Assembly: GCA_004124475.1 (NCBI GenBank)
Contig: SCKK01000005.1
Span: 1-64,000 of the forward strand
Direction: 5' to 3'
From: Fidelibacterota bacterium
GTDB lineage: Bacteria; Fidelibacterota; Marinisomatia; Marinisomatales; SCKK01
DNA: 64,000 nt
Positions 18,240-28,400 of the stretch are shown here, one piece after another (the stretch's first letter is position 1; each line of letters opens with the position of its first letter). The translations under genes were made by a program, and so were the position numbers. The notes beneath the pieces are model-generated. The model was not told the origin of the DNA. It saw only the letters and a list, made by a program, of their open reading frames with translations, and did no database searches.

Positions 18240-19702
18240 TGGAAAGGTTAAATGAACTATTGAATGGCGTAGATGTCCTCTCCCGAAAGCCTTACGATGT
18301 TCCTGTACAGACCGTCTGTATAGATTCAAGACATGTTTGGCCTGGTACTATTTTTGTGGCAATACCCGGATTCAAACAAAATGGTACCGAATTTATTTCT
18401 GATGCCGTCAACAAAGGCGCGGCAGTCATCGTTTCAAATGGAATTGGAAAAAGGGGTAAACCATCAATCAAAACACCCTTTATTAGGGTACGGAATCCCA
18501 GAAAAGCCGTGTCTCGAATGGCGGCAAATTTGTTTCAACATCCATCCAAACAGCTAACCGTTATCGGAATTACAGGCACCAATGGAAAGACTACCACAGC
18601 GCTGCTGTTATATTCAATCCTGAAAACCTACGGAATCAATACAGGAGTCATCGGTACCCTTGGCGCTATGGCTCAGGGTATGGAGGCAAATACCTCCCTG
18701 ACCACTCCCGATAGTATTGAACTGCAAAGATTATTGAGATTGTTTGTCGAAGGCGGAGTCACACATGTCGTTATGGAAGTTTCTTCTCATGCTTTGGAAC
18801 TTAATCGGGTAGCAGATGTGGATTTTGATATGGCTATCTTTACCAACCTCAGCCAGGATCACCTCGACTTTCATAAATCGATGGACAATTATTTTAAGGC
18901 AAAAGCAAAACTGTTTTCCCTGCTTCATTCCGATGGTGTGGCAATTCTCAATTTTGATGATGACAGGTATGATTCCCTGAAACCAATAATTTCTGCAAAG
19001 ACTTTCTCATACTCCACAAAAGGTGGCGCTGATTTTGGATATCAGAAATGGGGAATGTCCATTTCCGGTATAACAGGTATCATAACTCTGGGGAAAGAAA
19101 CGGTCCAAATAAACTCCCCATTAATTGGTATTCACAATCTGGAAAATATATTATCGGCTGTATCTGCTGCCAGAGCCATGGAAATTCCCATCAATGCGAT
19201 AGAAAATGGAATTGCCCAATGTGATAATGTACCGGGCCGTGTTGAAAAATTTAAAACAAACAATGGCGCTACTGTGATTATTGATTATGCCCATACACCG
19301 GATGCTTATGAAAAACTGTTCTTATCTTTAAGATCATTAATGTTAAAAAACAGGCGTCTCTATATTATTTTCGGATGTGGGGGTGAAAGAGACCGTGATA
19401 AAAGACACCTCATGGCAAAAGTTGCAGAAACATATGCCGACAAAATCTATGTGACACCGGATAATCCCAGGACTGAATCTGTAGATGATATAAATAACGA
19501 TATCATAAAAGGGTTTTCAAAAAATATTCACACGATTTATTCAAACAGAAGAGAAGCAATTCATAAAGCAGTATCCAAATTGGAGCCAAACGATATTTTA
19601 GCAGTGGTTGGAAAAGGAAGAGTCAATTACCAAATCATTGGAACGGAAAAAATCCCCCATTCCGATATTGATACTGTCTTAAACGCATTAAATGAGATCT
19701 AA
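18239..19702 (+). CDS. murE: UDP-MurNAc-tripeptide synthetase MurE (meso-DAP type)
   Basis: ATG 18239 overlaps the ftsI stop (TAATG) and is preceded by TTGGAG; an upstream TTG at 18218 is less likely. The 487-residue Mur ligase has the N-terminal substrate domain ([19 protein letters not shown]), ATP-binding [14 protein letters not shown] near 112, and the C-terminal domain. The motif DNPR near residue 407 marks enzymes adding meso-diaminopimelate rather than lysine. This predicts DAP-type, Gram-negative-like peptidoglycan. Confidence 0.97.
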   Translation: MERLNELLNGVDVLSRKPYDVPVQTVCIDSRHVWPGTIFVAIPGFKQNGTEFISDAVNKGAAVIVSNGIGKRGKPSIKTPFIRVRNPRKAVSRMAANLFQHPSKQLTVIGITGTNGKTTTALLLYSILKTYGINTGVIGTLGAMAQGMEANTSLTTPDSIELQRLLRLFVEGGVTHVVMEVSSHALELNRVADVDFDMAIFTNLSQDHLDFHKSMDNYFKAKAKLFSLLHSDGVAILNFDDDRYDSLKPIISAKTFSYSTKGGADFGYQKWGMSISGITGIITLGKETVQINSPLIGIHNLENILSAVSAARAMEIPINAIENGIAQCDNVPGRVEKFKTNNGATVIIDYAHTPDAYEKLFLSLRSLMLKNRRLYIIFGCGGERDRDKRHLMAKVAETYADKIYVTPDNPRTESVDDINNDIIKGFSKNIHTIYSNRREAIHKAVSKLEPNDILAVVGKGRVNYQIIGTEKIPHSDIDTVLNALNEI

Positions 19703-19838
19703 ATTAAGCGATTCTGCCTATACCATCGACAATAATGTTCGCGCTAACTGGGTTAGTGTGCCTCAACACGAATTGTGAACAACTTACGAACACAAATAGG
19801 CTGTTTGTGTTACCCCGAAACTTTGGGGCTTAATTTAG
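19703..19838. repeat. Palindrome-rich spacer between murE and murF
   Basis: This is the only sizeable gap inside the mur genes. It contains AACACAAA/TTTGTGTT arms around 19790-19811 and a CCCCGAAACTTTGGGG palindrome at 19813-19828. The latter belongs to a dispersed family with core CCCGAANNTTCGGG also found at 28293, 31905 and 43968. It looks like an inserted repeat element and not a promoter. Confidence 0.55.
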
Positions 19839-21182
19839 ATGAGAATTGATTTGCCAAACCCTGAGGAGTTCAAAGTAATCTTGGAGCAGGTTTCAAAACA
19901 GACTATTAAAATGGCGCCAACAGGTATTACTCTTGATTCAAGAGAAGCAAAAAAGGGTGATCTTTATATTGCCATCAAAGGGGAAAATGTGGATGGACAT
20001 CAGTTTATCCAAGCAGCGTCAAAAAATGGATGCGTTGCGGCAATAGTAAAAAGAAAAGATGCTCAAGCCCGTTTGAAACAGATTCAAGTGACAGATCCGG
20101 CTGAAACTATTGCCCAGGTTGCAAAAAAGTGGCGATCTAACTTCTCACTCCCGGTGTTAGGAATTACCGGTAGCAATGGAAAAACAACCACAAAAGATTT
20201 ATTAATTCAAATTTTCTCTGCGAACTACTCCGTACACGGCACTCGCGGGAATTATAACACCCACCTCGGACTACCCCTTACCTTACTCGAGCTTACCTCC
20301 CTCCACAACTTCTCCATCCTTGAGATGGGAGCCAACGAAAAAGGCGATATTGGTTATCTCTGTAACCTTGGCAAACCCCTCTTTGGTTTGATAACCAATA
20401 TCGCCGCTACCCACCTTAAAGGATTCGGTTCACTGGAAAACGTAGTAAGAACAAAAGAAGAATTATTTTTATCCCTCCCTGAAAATGGGATTGCATTTGT
20501 GAATCATGATGATGAATGGATTCGGTCTATGTCCACCATTTGTAAAAAGATTACATTTGGTTTTTCGCTCAACTGCGATTTTACAGCTGACCTTTATAGG
20601 GATGAATCCGGACTACTTACTCTTACAATCAACGGAGAAGAAATTGCTCTTCATTCATACAACGAAACATTTGCAAAAAATGTAGTTGCAGCCTCTTCCG
20701 TCTCCATCACCTTGGGAATCTCGTGGGAAACCTTTCAGGAGACAGTTTTCAACTTTTCACCCAGTAGCGGCAGATGTGTTGTTAAAGAAATTCGTGGAGT
20801 AACAATTATTGATGACACTTACAATGCCAACCTATCCTCGACTCTCTCTGCACTTGATCTCCTCTACTCTCTCCCCACAAAAGGTGACAGAATTGTTATT
20901 TTTGGGGATATGCTTGAACTTGGAGATGAATCGGAAGCCCATCATTATCAGGTTGGTGTAAAGTGTGTGGAATTAGGGGTTGATCACTTGCTTTGTTTCG
21001 GAACTGAGACAAAAGCAATGGTGGAAGCCGCTGACAGCCATATTGATGTACGACACTATTCTTCTAAAAATAGCCTCTCGAAAGACTTAATGAACATGAT
21101 AAAAAAAGGGGATGTTCTTTTATTCAAAGGTTCCAGAGGAATGACTATGGAAACCACTATTCAGGAGGTTTTTGAGGAGTAA
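19839..21182 (+). CDS. murF: UDP-MurNAc-pentapeptide synthetase MurF
   Basis: The 447-residue Mur ligase adds D-Ala-D-Ala to the UDP-MurNAc tripeptide. It has the MurF N-terminal domain (GITLDSREAKKGDLYIAIKG), ATP-binding LGITGSNGKTTTKDLL near 110, GNYNTHLGLPLTLL, and the C-terminal VTIIDDTYNANLSS motif followed by IVIFGDMLELGDES, both diagnostic for MurF. Length is normal. Its stop overlaps the mraY start (TAATG), showing coupling. Confidence 0.97.
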   Translation: MRIDLPNPEEFKVILEQVSKQTIKMAPTGITLDSREAKKGDLYIAIKGENVDGHQFIQAASKNGCVAAIVKRKDAQARLKQIQVTDPAETIAQVAKKWRSNFSLPVLGITGSNGKTTTKDLLIQIFSANYSVHGTRGNYNTHLGLPLTLLELTSLHNFSILEMGANEKGDIGYLCNLGKPLFGLITNIAATHLKGFGSLENVVRTKEELFLSLPENGIAFVNHDDEWIRSMSTICKKITFGFSLNCDFTADLYRDESGLLTLTINGEEIALHSYNETFAKNVVAASSVSITLGISWETFQETVFNFSPSSGRCVVKEIRGVTIIDDTYNANLSSTLSALDLLYSLPTKGDRIVIFGDMLELGDESEAHHYQVGVKCVELGVDHLLCFGTETKAMVEAADSHIDVRHYSSKNSLSKDLMNMIKKGDVLLFKGSRGMTMETTIQEVFEE

Positions 21183-22285
21183 TGTTGTACCACCTCCTAT
21201 ACCCTCTTAAAAATTATGTTTCCGGACTGAATATATTTCAATATATCACCTTTCGATCAGCAAGTGCGGCAATTACTGCTTTACTTATCAGTTTTATTAT
21301 TGGACCGAGAATCATCTCATTTCTGAAAAAAAAGCAAATATTGGAAGAAATTCGGGGGGATGGACCGGAATCCCATCAATACAAGAAGGGCACGCCGACT
21401 ATGGGGGGAATCATTATTCTTGGAGCGGCGATTCTCCCCACTCTTCTGTGGGCTAATCTGACCAATACCTATATCCTGATAATTTTAGTCGCTACACTCT
21501 GGATGGGAATCATGGGTTTCATAGATGACTACCTAAAAAATATTAAAAAAATGAGGAAGGGGCTCATCGCCCGATACAAATTCACCGGACAGATTTTATT
21601 GGGACTTCTCGTTGGTATCTGGATTTTTCTCTCTCCGGAATTCTCTAATTTTAGATCTGTTACCTCTGTTCCCTTTTTTAAAAACCTGGAAATCGATTTT
21701 GGTATAGCATATATAGGCTGGGTTGTTTTGGTAATAACTGCAAGTTCCAACGCAGTTAATCTCACCGATGGATTGGATGGACTTGCGGCGGGGCTGCTAG
21801 CAATTTGTGCCGTCGTATTCGCAGCTATCGCATATATTTCGGGACGTGTTGATTTCAGTAATTATTTGAATATCATTTACCTTCCCGGTGCGGGTGAACT
21901 TACCATATTTGCTGCTTCTATGGCTGGTGCATGTCTGGGATTTCTATGGTTCAATGCCCCTCCTGCTCAAATCTTTATGGGAGATACCGGATCACTCGCC
22001 ACCGGTGCAGCAATCGGAACGATGGCGATCCTCCTGAAAAAAGAATTACTGCTGATTATCATCGGGGGAGTTTTTGTGTGGGAAGCTCTATCAGTGATGT
22101 TACAACTTGCGTATTTCAGATACTCCAAGATAAAGACCGGATCAGGCAGAAGATTATTTAACATGGCGCCTGTTCATCATCATTACGAACTGAAAGGATG
22201 GAAAGAATCTCAGATAGTCATCCGGTTCTGGATCATAGGAATTCTTTTTGCTCTCATGTCACTTAGCACCTTTAAAATTCGATAA
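21182..22285 (+). CDS. mraY: Phospho-MurNAc-pentapeptide translocase MraY
   Basis: The 367-residue protein with about ten membrane helices makes lipid I from UDP-MurNAc-pentapeptide and undecaprenyl phosphate. Signature segments are KKGTPTMGGIIIL, the MGFIDDYLK aspartates, NAVNLTDGLDGLAAG, FLWFNAPPAQIFMGDTGSLA (read in parts) and MAPVHHHYELKGW, which carries the catalytic-site histidines. Length matches the family. murD follows directly with no gap. Confidence 0.98.
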   Translation: MLYHLLYPLKNYVSGLNIFQYITFRSASAAITALLISFIIGPRIISFLKKKQILEEIRGDGPESHQYKKGTPTMGGIIILGAAILPTLLWANLTNTYILIILVATLWMGIMGFIDDYLKNIKKMRKGLIARYKFTGQILLGLLVGIWIFLSPEFSNFRSVTSVPFFKNLEIDFGIAYIGWVVLVITASSNAVNLTDGLDGLAAGLLAICAVVFAAIAYISGRVDFSNYLNIIYLPGAGELTIFAASMAGACLGFLWFNAPPAQIFMGDTGSLATGAAIGTMAILLKKELLLIIIGGVFVWEALSVMLQLAYFRYSKIKTGSGRRLFNMAPVHHHYELKGWKESQIVIRFWIIGILFALMSLSTFKIR

Positions 22286-23668
22286 ATGGACATCGGAATT
22301 AGAAATCAGATTGACCTGAAGGATCGGAAAGTAACCGTCATTGGCGCTGAACGGAGCGGTATTGCTGCTTCCAGGTTGTTGATTAGTTTGGGAGCCTACG
22401 TTTTCTTGAGCGAAAAAAAATCAACATGTGGTTCATACAAAGACATTACCGGATTGGAATCACAGGGAGTAGTAACTGAATTCGGGGGGCATACCAAAAG
22501 AATCTATGACTGTGACCTAATAGTTGTCAGTCCGGGGGTACCACAGGACGCAAAGATTCTTATTAATGCGGCAGATAAAGGCATTCCTATTGTGGGCGAA
22601 ATTGAATTAGCAAGCTGGTTCACCAACCGTCCTATCGTCGCCGTGACAGGATCCAATGGAAAAACCACTACAACTACCATCCTATCTGAAATGTGTAAAC
22701 AAGGGTCATATAAAACATTTCTCGCTGGAAATATAGGGATTCCATTCTCCAACATTATTTTGGAGAACCTGGAAAATGAACCCAAAAATGCTGTTTATGT
22801 TCTGGAAATCAGTAGTTTCCAGATGGAATATATTCTCCATTTCAAACCACAAATTGCCGTGCTGCTGAATCTGACTGCAGACCACCTTGACCGGTATAAA
22901 TCCATACGCGATTATGCCATTGCAAAGATGAGAATCATTGAGAACATGACACAGGAGGACTATATTGTTTTTAATGACGATGATCCTGTTTTATGCGAGT
23001 GGATAGAGTCACCTGCACAAAAAGTCCCATTTTCGTTAAAGAAAAATCCATCTGCCTACTTCAGCGTAAATGAAACCAAAATATATAATGATAAAGAAGA
23101 AATCCTGATATATCTCAAGGATGTATCTTTGCCCGGAAAACACAATCTTTCCAATTTTCTTGCAGCTGCCACCGCCAGTAAAATTTTAGACATTCCACAA
23201 AACGGAATTCAACAGGTAATAAAAACATTTCGCGGAGTCCCCCACCGTATCGAGTTTGTCCGCACGCTCGATGGTTCAGATTATTTTAACGATTCCAAGG
23301 CAACAAATATGGAATCGGTAAAGGTTGCCCTCGATTCATTTGAACGACCCATTATCTTAATCTTAGGTGGCAGAGAAAAAGGTGCGGATTTCAAAGACCT
23401 CATCATGAACGCAAAAGATAAGGTAAAGTTAACTATAACCTTGGGAGAGGCGGCTGTAAAAATTGAAAAAGCCCTTTCCTCTCAATTCCTTTGTATTCAA
23501 GTAAATTCTATGGAAGAAGCAGTTAAAACTGCAAGAATAAATAGCGAACCCGGAGATATTATACTTCTTTCCCCCGGTTGTGCCAGTTTCGATATGTTCG
23601 CTGATTTCGAAAATCGAGGAGAGGTTTTTAAAGTAGCGGTTCACCAATTGGATAAGGATAAGTCATAA
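22286..23668 (+). CDS. murD: UDP-MurNAc-L-Ala:D-Glu ligase MurD
   Basis: The 460-residue Mur ligase has an N-terminal Rossmann-like domain (VTVIGAERSGIAASRLL), the ATP-binding VAVTGSNGKTTTTTIL near residue 121, the central motif LLNLTADHLDRYKS, and the C-terminal YFNDSKATNMESV with LILGGREKGADF, both typical of MurD. It adds D-glutamate to UDP-MurNAc-L-Ala. The stop overlaps the ftsW start by one base. Confidence 0.97.
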   Translation: MDIGIRNQIDLKDRKVTVIGAERSGIAASRLLISLGAYVFLSEKKSTCGSYKDITGLESQGVVTEFGGHTKRIYDCDLIVVSPGVPQDAKILINAADKGIPIVGEIELASWFTNRPIVAVTGSNGKTTTTTILSEMCKQGSYKTFLAGNIGIPFSNIILENLENEPKNAVYVLEISSFQMEYILHFKPQIAVLLNLTADHLDRYKSIRDYAIAKMRIIENMTQEDYIVFNDDDPVLCEWIESPAQKVPFSLKKNPSAYFSVNETKIYNDKEEILIYLKDVSLPGKHNLSNFLAAATASKILDIPQNGIQQVIKTFRGVPHRIEFVRTLDGSDYFNDSKATNMESVKVALDSFERPIILILGGREKGADFKDLIMNAKDKVKLTITLGEAAVKIEKALSSQFLCIQVNSMEEAVKTARINSEPGDIILLSPGCASFDMFADFENRGEVFKVAVHQLDKDKS

Positions 23669-24810
23669 TGTCAATCCTTATATCAGCAAAAAAATATGAC
23701 AAGACATTACTATCCATTGTCATGATATTGTTAATCATCGGAACTGTTATGATATTCAGTTCCAGCACCAATATATCCATGGATAAATATGGCAACGGGA
23801 CCTATTACTTTAGGCGACACCTTATCCGACTGGGTTTAGGTTTAACTGGTATGGTGGCGGCTATGATGATTGATTACCGGATTCTTAAGAAAATAGCCGC
23901 TCCTTTTATGATTGTGACTATAATCTTGTTGGTGTTAACCAAAGCTGTATATTTGGTGGAAGGAAACCACTCCCCAGCCCGATGGCTCTACTACGGATCA
24001 TTCGCCTTACAGACCTCGGATTTGGCGAGATTCGCATCTATCATCTACCTCGCGACATACATCGATAGAAAACGAGACCGGATAAAGGACTTTACCTACG
24101 GTTTCCTTCCACCAGTTGTTATTACCGGACTGATCATGGCTCTGGTCGTGATTCAACCGGACTTCAGTACTGCAGCAGTCATTGGACTGATCACCATTGT
24201 CATGCTTTTCATGGGTGGTGCAAAGATTTCTCACCTCATTGCAACTGCAAGTGTTTCCGTCGCTGTGATGATACCCGTACTGATGGCAGCCCACTATCGA
24301 ATAGAACGGATAAAAGCATATTTTGACGCCAGTTCCAATTTCCTTGGAACAAATTACCAGGTCCAGCAATCACTTGTCAGCCTCGGAAATGGCGGTGTAA
24401 CCGGTGTTGGCTTGGGCGAAAGTCTGGGAAAAAATCTTTTTCTCCCCGCCCCCCACACGGATTTTATCCTGTCTATTATGGGTGAAGAATTTGGCTTTAT
24501 CGGGATATTCCTGATTCTTACCCTGTTCCTTGCCATTTTTCAGCGTACTATCAAAATCTCCAAGGAATGCACCGACGTGTTTGGGATCATGCTGGGAATG
24601 GCGCTTTCTATCCAGTTGATTATATATGCATTCATCAATGCTGCGGTTGTTACCGGTGTGGTTCCCACCACAGGTCTCCCCATCCCTTTTATCAGTTTTG
24701 GAGGAACCAACCTGATGGTCAACCTGATTTGTATTGGGATAATATTAAATATTTCGATGGCAAAACGAACCGTTAAACACAGGAAAGGAGCACGAATTCT
24801 TTTTGGATAA
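23668..24810 (+). CDS. ftsW: Septal peptidoglycan glycosyltransferase FtsW (SEDS family)
   Basis: The 380-residue protein with about ten membrane helices has SEDS motifs: MIFSSSTNIS in the first loop, the RRHLIRLG segment, QPDFSTAAV, and the extracytoplasmic LGNGGVTGVGLGES. VVPTTGLPIPFISFGGTNLM near the C terminus (read in parts) is the family signature. FtsW polymerises lipid II at the septum together with FtsI. It overlaps murG by 8 bp. Confidence 0.97.
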   Translation: MSILISAKKYDKTLLSIVMILLIIGTVMIFSSSTNISMDKYGNGTYYFRRHLIRLGLGLTGMVAAMMIDYRILKKIAAPFMIVTIILLVLTKAVYLVEGNHSPARWLYYGSFALQTSDLARFASIIYLATYIDRKRDRIKDFTYGFLPPVVITGLIMALVVIQPDFSTAAVIGLITIVMLFMGGAKISHLIATASVSVAVMIPVLMAAHYRIERIKAYFDASSNFLGTNYQVQQSLVSLGNGGVTGVGLGESLGKNLFLPAPHTDFILSIMGEEFGFIGIFLILTLFLAIFQRTIKISKECTDVFGIMLGMALSIQLIIYAFINAAVVTGVVPTTGLPIPFISFGGTNLMVNLICIGIILNISMAKRTVKHRKGARILFG

Positions 24811-25917
24811 ACAGAAATTAAAAGTTATCATATCCGGTGGAGGAACAGGTGGACATTTATTCCCTGCATTCGCTATTGCAGACGAATTGAAAAAGAAATT
24901 AGCGAAGTGCCAGATCCACTTTGTCGGATCCAAGTTCGGAATGGAAGCGAAATACTATCTTAAAAGAGATGAATCTTATACACTCCTGAATATCCGAGGA
25001 TTTGCAAGAGGACAATCAATAAAAAATTTGCTGAGGAACCTCCTGTTCCCCTTAAGATTTGTGAGTTCCTATCTGCATTCACGCCGGCTATTGACAAAGT
25101 TTGCGCCTGATGTAGTCGTCGGCACAGGGGGATATGCCAGTGGTCTCCCCCTTCTTGCTGCCATCCACAAGGATATTCCAACCGTGATTCATGAGCAAAA
25201 TTCTTACCCCGGCTTTACTACCCGATGGCTTGCAAATCGTGTTAATACAGTCTGTATCAGTTACGAAAGCACACAAAATTTCCTTAAAAAAAAAGTCTGG
25301 TGCTTACCGGGAATCCCATTCGGGAGGAATTATTGACCATGAATAGAACTATAGCCCTTAAAAATTTTGGACTTGAGCCTGACAGACCTGTGGTTGCCAT
25401 ACTGGGAGGCAGTCAGGGGTCAACAGCCATCAATGGTGCAGTTTCAGCGGCATTAGGTGACTTGACTACAAAATTAAAGGTCCAGGTTCTCTGGCAAACC
25501 GGAAGGAAGGATTTTGAAGAATTATCTCACCTGAAGGAAAGTTATCCCGGCGTGAAAATCCTTTCATTTGTTGAAAATATGGGAGCTTTCTATTCTGCGG
25601 CAGATCTTATTATTTCCCGGGCAGGTGCAATGGCATTGGCAGAAATTACATTCTGTGGCAAGCCTTCCATTTTAATCCCTTTTCCTAGGGCAACAGCCGA
25701 TCATCAAACCAAAAATGCAGAAGGCCTTGTACAAGCTGGCGCTGCTATTCACCTGCCGGAAAATGAACTTTCACCTACAAGACTGGTGGATGAAGTAAAA
25801 AAAATTCTTGCTACCAAACAGACACATGAAGAGATGGGATTGAATGCTAAAAGTATATCTTTTAAAAATTCGTCAGAAAAAATCGTTCAACAGATTTTGT
25901 TAGCAACAGAACGATGA
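24803..25917 (+). CDS. murG: Lipid II synthase MurG, interrupted by a one-base slip in an A9 run
   Basis: Start at TTG 24803, preceded by AAAGGAG inside ftsW. The first frame (24803-25336) carries the N-terminal GT-B domain with ISGGGTGGHLFPAFAIA and VVGTGGYASGLPLL. It then runs out of frame after FLKKK. The second frame carries LTGNPIREELL, ILGGSQGSTAING, the UDP-GlcNAc site ISRAGAMALAEITFCGKPSI and PFPRATADHQTKNAEGL. The switch falls at nine A's, 25286-25294; one extra A joins the halves as LKKKSLVLTGNP. MurG is essential, so either the base count is wrong or slippage at the A-run rescues it. Confidence 0.9.
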
Positions 25918-27305
25918 TATTTGGAAAAATAAAAAAAATCCATTTTGTGGGTATTGGCGGAATCGGTATGAGCGGAATTGCTGAGCTGTTACTGAACCTC
26001 GGTTTTCAGGTATCGGGCTCTGATATATCCCTTACTGAGATCACGAATAAACTAAGACAGAAAGGGGCAATTATCCACTCCGGACATGATAGCAATTTTA
26101 TAAACGACTGTGATGTGCTGGTTTATTCATCAGCTGTCAATCTTGATAATCCGGAATTACAATCGGCAAAACGAAGAGGCATTCCGGTTATCAGGCGGGC
26201 AGAAATGTTAGGAGAACTCCTGAAACTTAAGACAAAAAGTATCGCTGTTGCCGGCACCCACGGGAAAACTACCACAACTTCCATGATTGGAAGGATTTTA
26301 ACGGAAGCAAATCTTGATCCCACCATTGTTGTGGGTGGAGTTGTGAAAAGCTTGGATGTTAATGCTCTACTCGGATCGGGAGAGGTCATTGTGGTGGAGG
26401 CAGACGAGTTTGACCGCAGTTTCCTTCAACTCCAACCAACTCACGCCATCATCACAACGATCGACAGAGACCACATGGAATGCTATGAAGGTGAGGACGA
26501 TTTGTTGGCAGCCTTCACACAATTTGCCAATGCTGTTCCCTTTTACGGTACCGTAATTGCCTGCCGGGATGACAAATTAGTACAAAGGATTATTCCCAAC
26601 ATCAGCAGACCGAAGATCACATACGGATTCAGTCCTGGAGCTGATCTTGTGGCGGAACACATCACTTATCACGAAATCCACACGGAATTTTATGTAAGGC
26701 AGAACGGGAACATACTCGGACAAATTCATCTTCAGGTTCCGGGAGATCACAATATTAAAAACGCATTGGCTTCTATTGCCCTCTGCATGGAAATGAACAT
26801 AGAATTCGGAACAATTCAGAAGGGTTTGGCACGGTTTACCGGGGTAAGGCGGCGGTTCGACGTTAAAGGGATTTTCAACGACATCATGGTTGTGGATGAC
26901 TATGCCCATCATCCCACAGAAGTAGCTGCCACAGTGGAAGGGATCAAAAAGGGGTGGGGCCGGCGGCTTGTGTGTGTTTTCCAGCCTCATCTCTATTCCA
27001 GAACACAGGAATTCTTTAAAGAGTTTGCCCATTCATTCAAGAAATGTGATCTCTTGGTGGTGACTGATATCTATCCCGCCCGCGAAGACCCCATAGAGGG
27101 TGTAACAGGAAATTTGATTGTGAATGCTGCAAAGATGATGGGAAACGATCAAGCCTATTGGATAGAAGACAAAGAAAATATCGTCGAATTTCTTACAAAT
27201 GAAGTAATGCCTGGAGATATGGTAATCACCATGGGCGCCGGGGATATATGGAAATATTGTGACCAATTTGTTGATGAACTTTTAAAGTTGGAAGTGGCGG
27301 TTTAA
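25914..27305 (+). CDS. murC: UDP-MurNAc:L-alanine ligase MurC
   Basis: The 463-residue Mur ligase has the N-terminal glycine-rich HFVGIGGIGMSGIAELL, the ATP site VAGTHGKTTTTSMIG near residue 113, VVEADEFDRSFLQL, the DRDHMECY metal/substrate motif and the C-terminal VVDDYAHHPTEVAATV and FQPHLYSRT. These identify MurC, which adds the first amino acid to UDP-MurNAc. It overlaps murG by 4 bp (ATGA) and is followed by murB after one base. Confidence 0.98.
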   Translation: MIFGKIKKIHFVGIGGIGMSGIAELLLNLGFQVSGSDISLTEITNKLRQKGAIIHSGHDSNFINDCDVLVYSSAVNLDNPELQSAKRRGIPVIRRAEMLGELLKLKTKSIAVAGTHGKTTTTSMIGRILTEANLDPTIVVGGVVKSLDVNALLGSGEVIVVEADEFDRSFLQLQPTHAIITTIDRDHMECYEGEDDLLAAFTQFANAVPFYGTVIACRDDKLVQRIIPNISRPKITYGFSPGADLVAEHITYHEIHTEFYVRQNGNILGQIHLQVPGDHNIKNALASIALCMEMNIEFGTIQKGLARFTGVRRRFDVKGIFNDIMVVDDYAHHPTEVAATVEGIKKGWGRRLVCVFQPHLYSRTQEFFKEFAHSFKKCDLLVVTDIYPAREDPIEGVTGNLIVNAAKMMGNDQAYWIEDKENIVEFLTNEVMPGDMVITMGAGDIWKYCDQFVDELLKLEVAV

Positions 27306-27306
27306 T

Positions 27307-28227
27307 GTGGAAATTCTGGGAGAATTGTCAAAAGTGATTCAAGGTAAATTATTAGTAAACGAACCTATGACAAAGCATACATCCTTCGGAATCGGAGGCC
27401 CTGCCAAGGCTTTTCTCTACCCTGACAATGAAGAAGATTTGGCTAATACCTTGAAATTTTCTGCTATACACAATATCCCCGTATATTTTATTGGATCCGG
27501 TTCGAATCTGCTCGTCAGCGACGAGGGATTTGATGGGTTTGTCATTTCCCTCCAAAAAACGTTCAAGGTGATTCGGATAGATAGTACACATGTATTTGTT
27601 CAGACCGGTACCATGATGGGTCATTTCATCAAAGAGTGTATAAAGAATAATTTAACCGGTGTAGAAAGTCTGATTGGTGTTCCCGGTACTTTGGGTGGAG
27701 CTATAAAAATGAACGCCGGGGCATATGGAAGGGAAATTTCAAATTATCTAACCCTGCTCAATATTGTAACCATAAAAGGAGAAAAGAAGCAATACAGGAA
27801 AGGAGAAATTGAATTCGGTTATCGGTATTCATCCATCCCCAACAATGAAATTATCACCTCTGCGGAATTTGAGTTTATGATTGGAGCATCAGAAGAAATC
27901 AATAGACTGAAGGCAAAAGCAAGTCAGAGTCGGAAGCTATCTCAACCACTTCGATTTCGGTCCGCAGGGAGCGTGTTTAAGAATCCATCCAAAGACCAAC
28001 CTGCGGGATATCTCATTGAACAGGCAGGCTTAAAAGGGACACGACGTGGCGATGCGGAAATATCGACAAAACACGCCAATTTCTTCATCAACAAGGGGAA
28101 TGCTACAGCAAAGGATATTGTGGAATTGGTTCGTCTTGCCCGGAGTAAGGTAAAAGAAAAATTTTCTGTAAATCTACAGTTAGAAATTGATACACTGGGA
28201 TTTCCTCCGAATTATTTAGATGCATAA
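27307..28227 (+). CDS. murB: UDP-N-acetylenolpyruvoylglucosamine reductase MurB
   Basis: The 306-residue FAD enzyme starts at GTG 27307. FAD-binding segments seen are TKHTSFGIGGPAKAFLYP, FIGSGSNLLVSDEGFDG and GVESLIGVPGTLGGAIKMNAGAYG (read in parts). The catalytic region has RFRSAGSVFKNP, with the serine that protonates the intermediate, and the C-terminal LQLEIDTLG supplies the glutamate. It reduces UDP-GlcNAc-enolpyruvate to UDP-MurNAc. Length and layout match the shorter (Bacillus-like) type. Confidence 0.97.
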   Translation: MEILGELSKVIQGKLLVNEPMTKHTSFGIGGPAKAFLYPDNEEDLANTLKFSAIHNIPVYFIGSGSNLLVSDEGFDGFVISLQKTFKVIRIDSTHVFVQTGTMMGHFIKECIKNNLTGVESLIGVPGTLGGAIKMNAGAYGREISNYLTLLNIVTIKGEKKQYRKGEIEFGYRYSSIPNNEIITSAEFEFMIGASEEINRLKAKASQSRKLSQPLRFRSAGSVFKNPSKDQPAGYLIEQAGLKGTRRGDAEISTKHANFFINKGNATAKDIVELVRLARSKVKEKFSVNLQLEIDTLGFPPNYLDA

Positions 28228-28292
28228 GGATATTTCAATGAGACTGGAACGAAAAAACTATTTAGTGTTTGAACAAAAAGTATTTCTCAATT

Positions 28293-28306
28293 CCCGAAAG
28301 TTCGGG
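28293..28306. repeat. CCCGAAAGTTCGGG palindrome in the murB-ftsQ gap
   Basis: This palindrome with 6-bp arms lies in the 173-bp gap between murB and ftsQ. It is one copy of the CCCGAANNTTCGGG family found four times in this window. A short open frame (28220-28414) runs across it but looks like repeat-derived noise. Confidence 0.55.
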
Positions 28307-28400
28307 GTTCGAGTTCATAAGGATAATTTTTATCATCCACTGTTTTCGTTCAGGCTATATAAACACGGATTTCCACAGATTCATTCTAAGAAATTAAAAA

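Noticed and set aside
25300-25917. An independent glycosyltransferase gene
   Set aside because: It is the C-terminal half of murG; the N-terminal half ends a few codons into the same A-run and the joined motifs fit MurG.
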